A stretch of 5,445 bases of DNA from Pseudomonadota bacterium (lineage in GTDB: Bacteria; Pseudomonadota; Alphaproteobacteria; Rhizobiales; Xanthobacteraceae): assembly GCA_023442085.1 (NCBI GenBank), contig JAEZMT010000108.1, positions 1 to 5,445 on the forward strand, given 5' to 3'. Below the pieces are notes generated by a model that searched no databases, had not been told where the DNA came from, and saw nothing but the letters and a program-made list of their open reading frames with translations. Below are positions 5,138 to 5,445 of the stretch, piece after piece. The stretch's first letter is position 1, and each line of letters begins with the position of its first letter. Made by a program: the position numbers and the translations under genes.

Positions 5138-5445
5138 CAGCGGGCCTCCGTCATCAGGTTCAGATAGTGGCGCCAGATGCCGCGCTGGGGCGTCTCATCG
5201 GTGGAATGGGCGATGCGGAAGCCGTTCTCGTCCAGGCGCTCGCGGTGCAGGCCGCGCGAGAGCACCAGCCATTCGGGATCGAGGATCTGCGCGCCGCGAT
5301 GGTTGCGCTCGTACATCTCGGTGTCGTCGGCGAGCAGAAGGCCGGCGGGGCCCACCGAGCCCATGGTCTGCTGGCGCAGGCGGCGGTTGATGTCCGGCGC
5401 GCCCTTGAACTGCACGGCGGTGACATGCTGGATGGTCTCGTCCAC
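5137..5445 (-). CDS. Rieske ring-hydroxylating dioxygenase, alpha (large) subunit, C-terminal part (partial)
   Basis: The last 102 codons of the catalytic large subunit; the gene runs out of the window on the right, so the leading GTG at 5445 is an internal Val and not a start. Family marks are GPAGLLLADDTEMYERN (fragment residues 32-48) and the terminal RGIWRHYLNLMTEA. One of the two Asp residues at fragment 40-41 is where the carboxylate ligand of the mononuclear iron is expected in this family; the two His ligands and the Rieske Cys/His motifs would be upstream, outside the window. The enzyme would add O2 across an aromatic ring carbon-carbon bond to give a cis-diol, using electrons from NAD(P)H through a ferredoxin, plausibly the one at 2452-2772. 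The stop overlaps the beta-subunit start (TGATG). The substrate class cannot be fixed from this end. Confidence 0.88.
   Translation of the reverse strand: MDETIQHVTAVQFKGAPDINRRLRQQTMGSVGPAGLLLADDTEMYERNHRGAQILDPEWLVLSRGLHRERLDENGFRIAHSTDETPQRGIWRHYLNLMTEAR

Noticed and set aside
4355..5167. A 270-codon plus-strand open frame across the repeat and the oxygenase beta subunit
   Set aside because: Its first part is translated repeat (peptides like WPGLSRPST and PGTRPGMTAG) and the rest is the antisense of a clear beta-subunit gene; such long shadow frames are expected at this GC content.

Overview
This is a GC-rich stretch of bacterial chromosome or large replicon that carries parts of two catabolic gene groups pointing at each other. 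The GC content, the GTG/ATG starts with GAGG-type ribosome sites, and two copies of a palindromic repeat of the kind scattered through Rhizobiales genomes suggest an alphaproteobacterium, perhaps Xanthobacteraceae or Bradyrhizobiaceae. The taxon is an inference from style, not from a marker gene.

Plus strand, 1-1131: the last 43 codons of a phenylacetate-CoA ligase-type (PaaK family) enzyme end at 134. Seven bases later comes a complete alpha/beta hydrolase of the hormone-sensitive-lipase type (142-1044). A strong intrinsic terminator (1097-1131) closes this transcript.

Minus strand, 5445 down to 1328: in transcription order, the C-terminal part of a Rieske ring-hydroxylating oxygenase alpha subunit, its beta subunit (TGATG junction), a 232-bp gap holding repeat copy B, a PaaG/crotonase-like hydratase or isomerase, a short-chain dehydrogenase (ATGA overlap), a putidaredoxin-type [2Fe-2S] ferredoxin, and an alpha-methylacyl-CoA racemase of the CaiB/BaiF family. 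The convergent gap between the two groups (1045-1327) holds the terminator and repeat copy A.

Together the genes look like part of a CoA-dependent pathway for an aromatic or branched aryl-alkanoic acid. The ligase would activate the acid, the racemase would set the alpha-carbon configuration of an alpha-methyl acyl-CoA, the dioxygenase with the ferredoxin would hydroxylate the ring, the SDR would oxidise a diol or hydroxyacyl intermediate, and the crotonase would isomerise or hydrate an acyl-CoA. A ligase plus dioxygenase plus ferredoxin plus racemase resembles the logic of ibuprofen/2-arylpropionate degradation (ipf genes), but the substrate cannot be read from this sequence. No ferredoxin reductase, ring-cleavage enzyme, thiolase or regulator lies in the window.

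The most structured non-coding signal is the pair of 108-109 bp repeats. Each has two 32-nt arms that fold into separate hairpins, and the arms differ from each other mainly by compensating base-pair flips.
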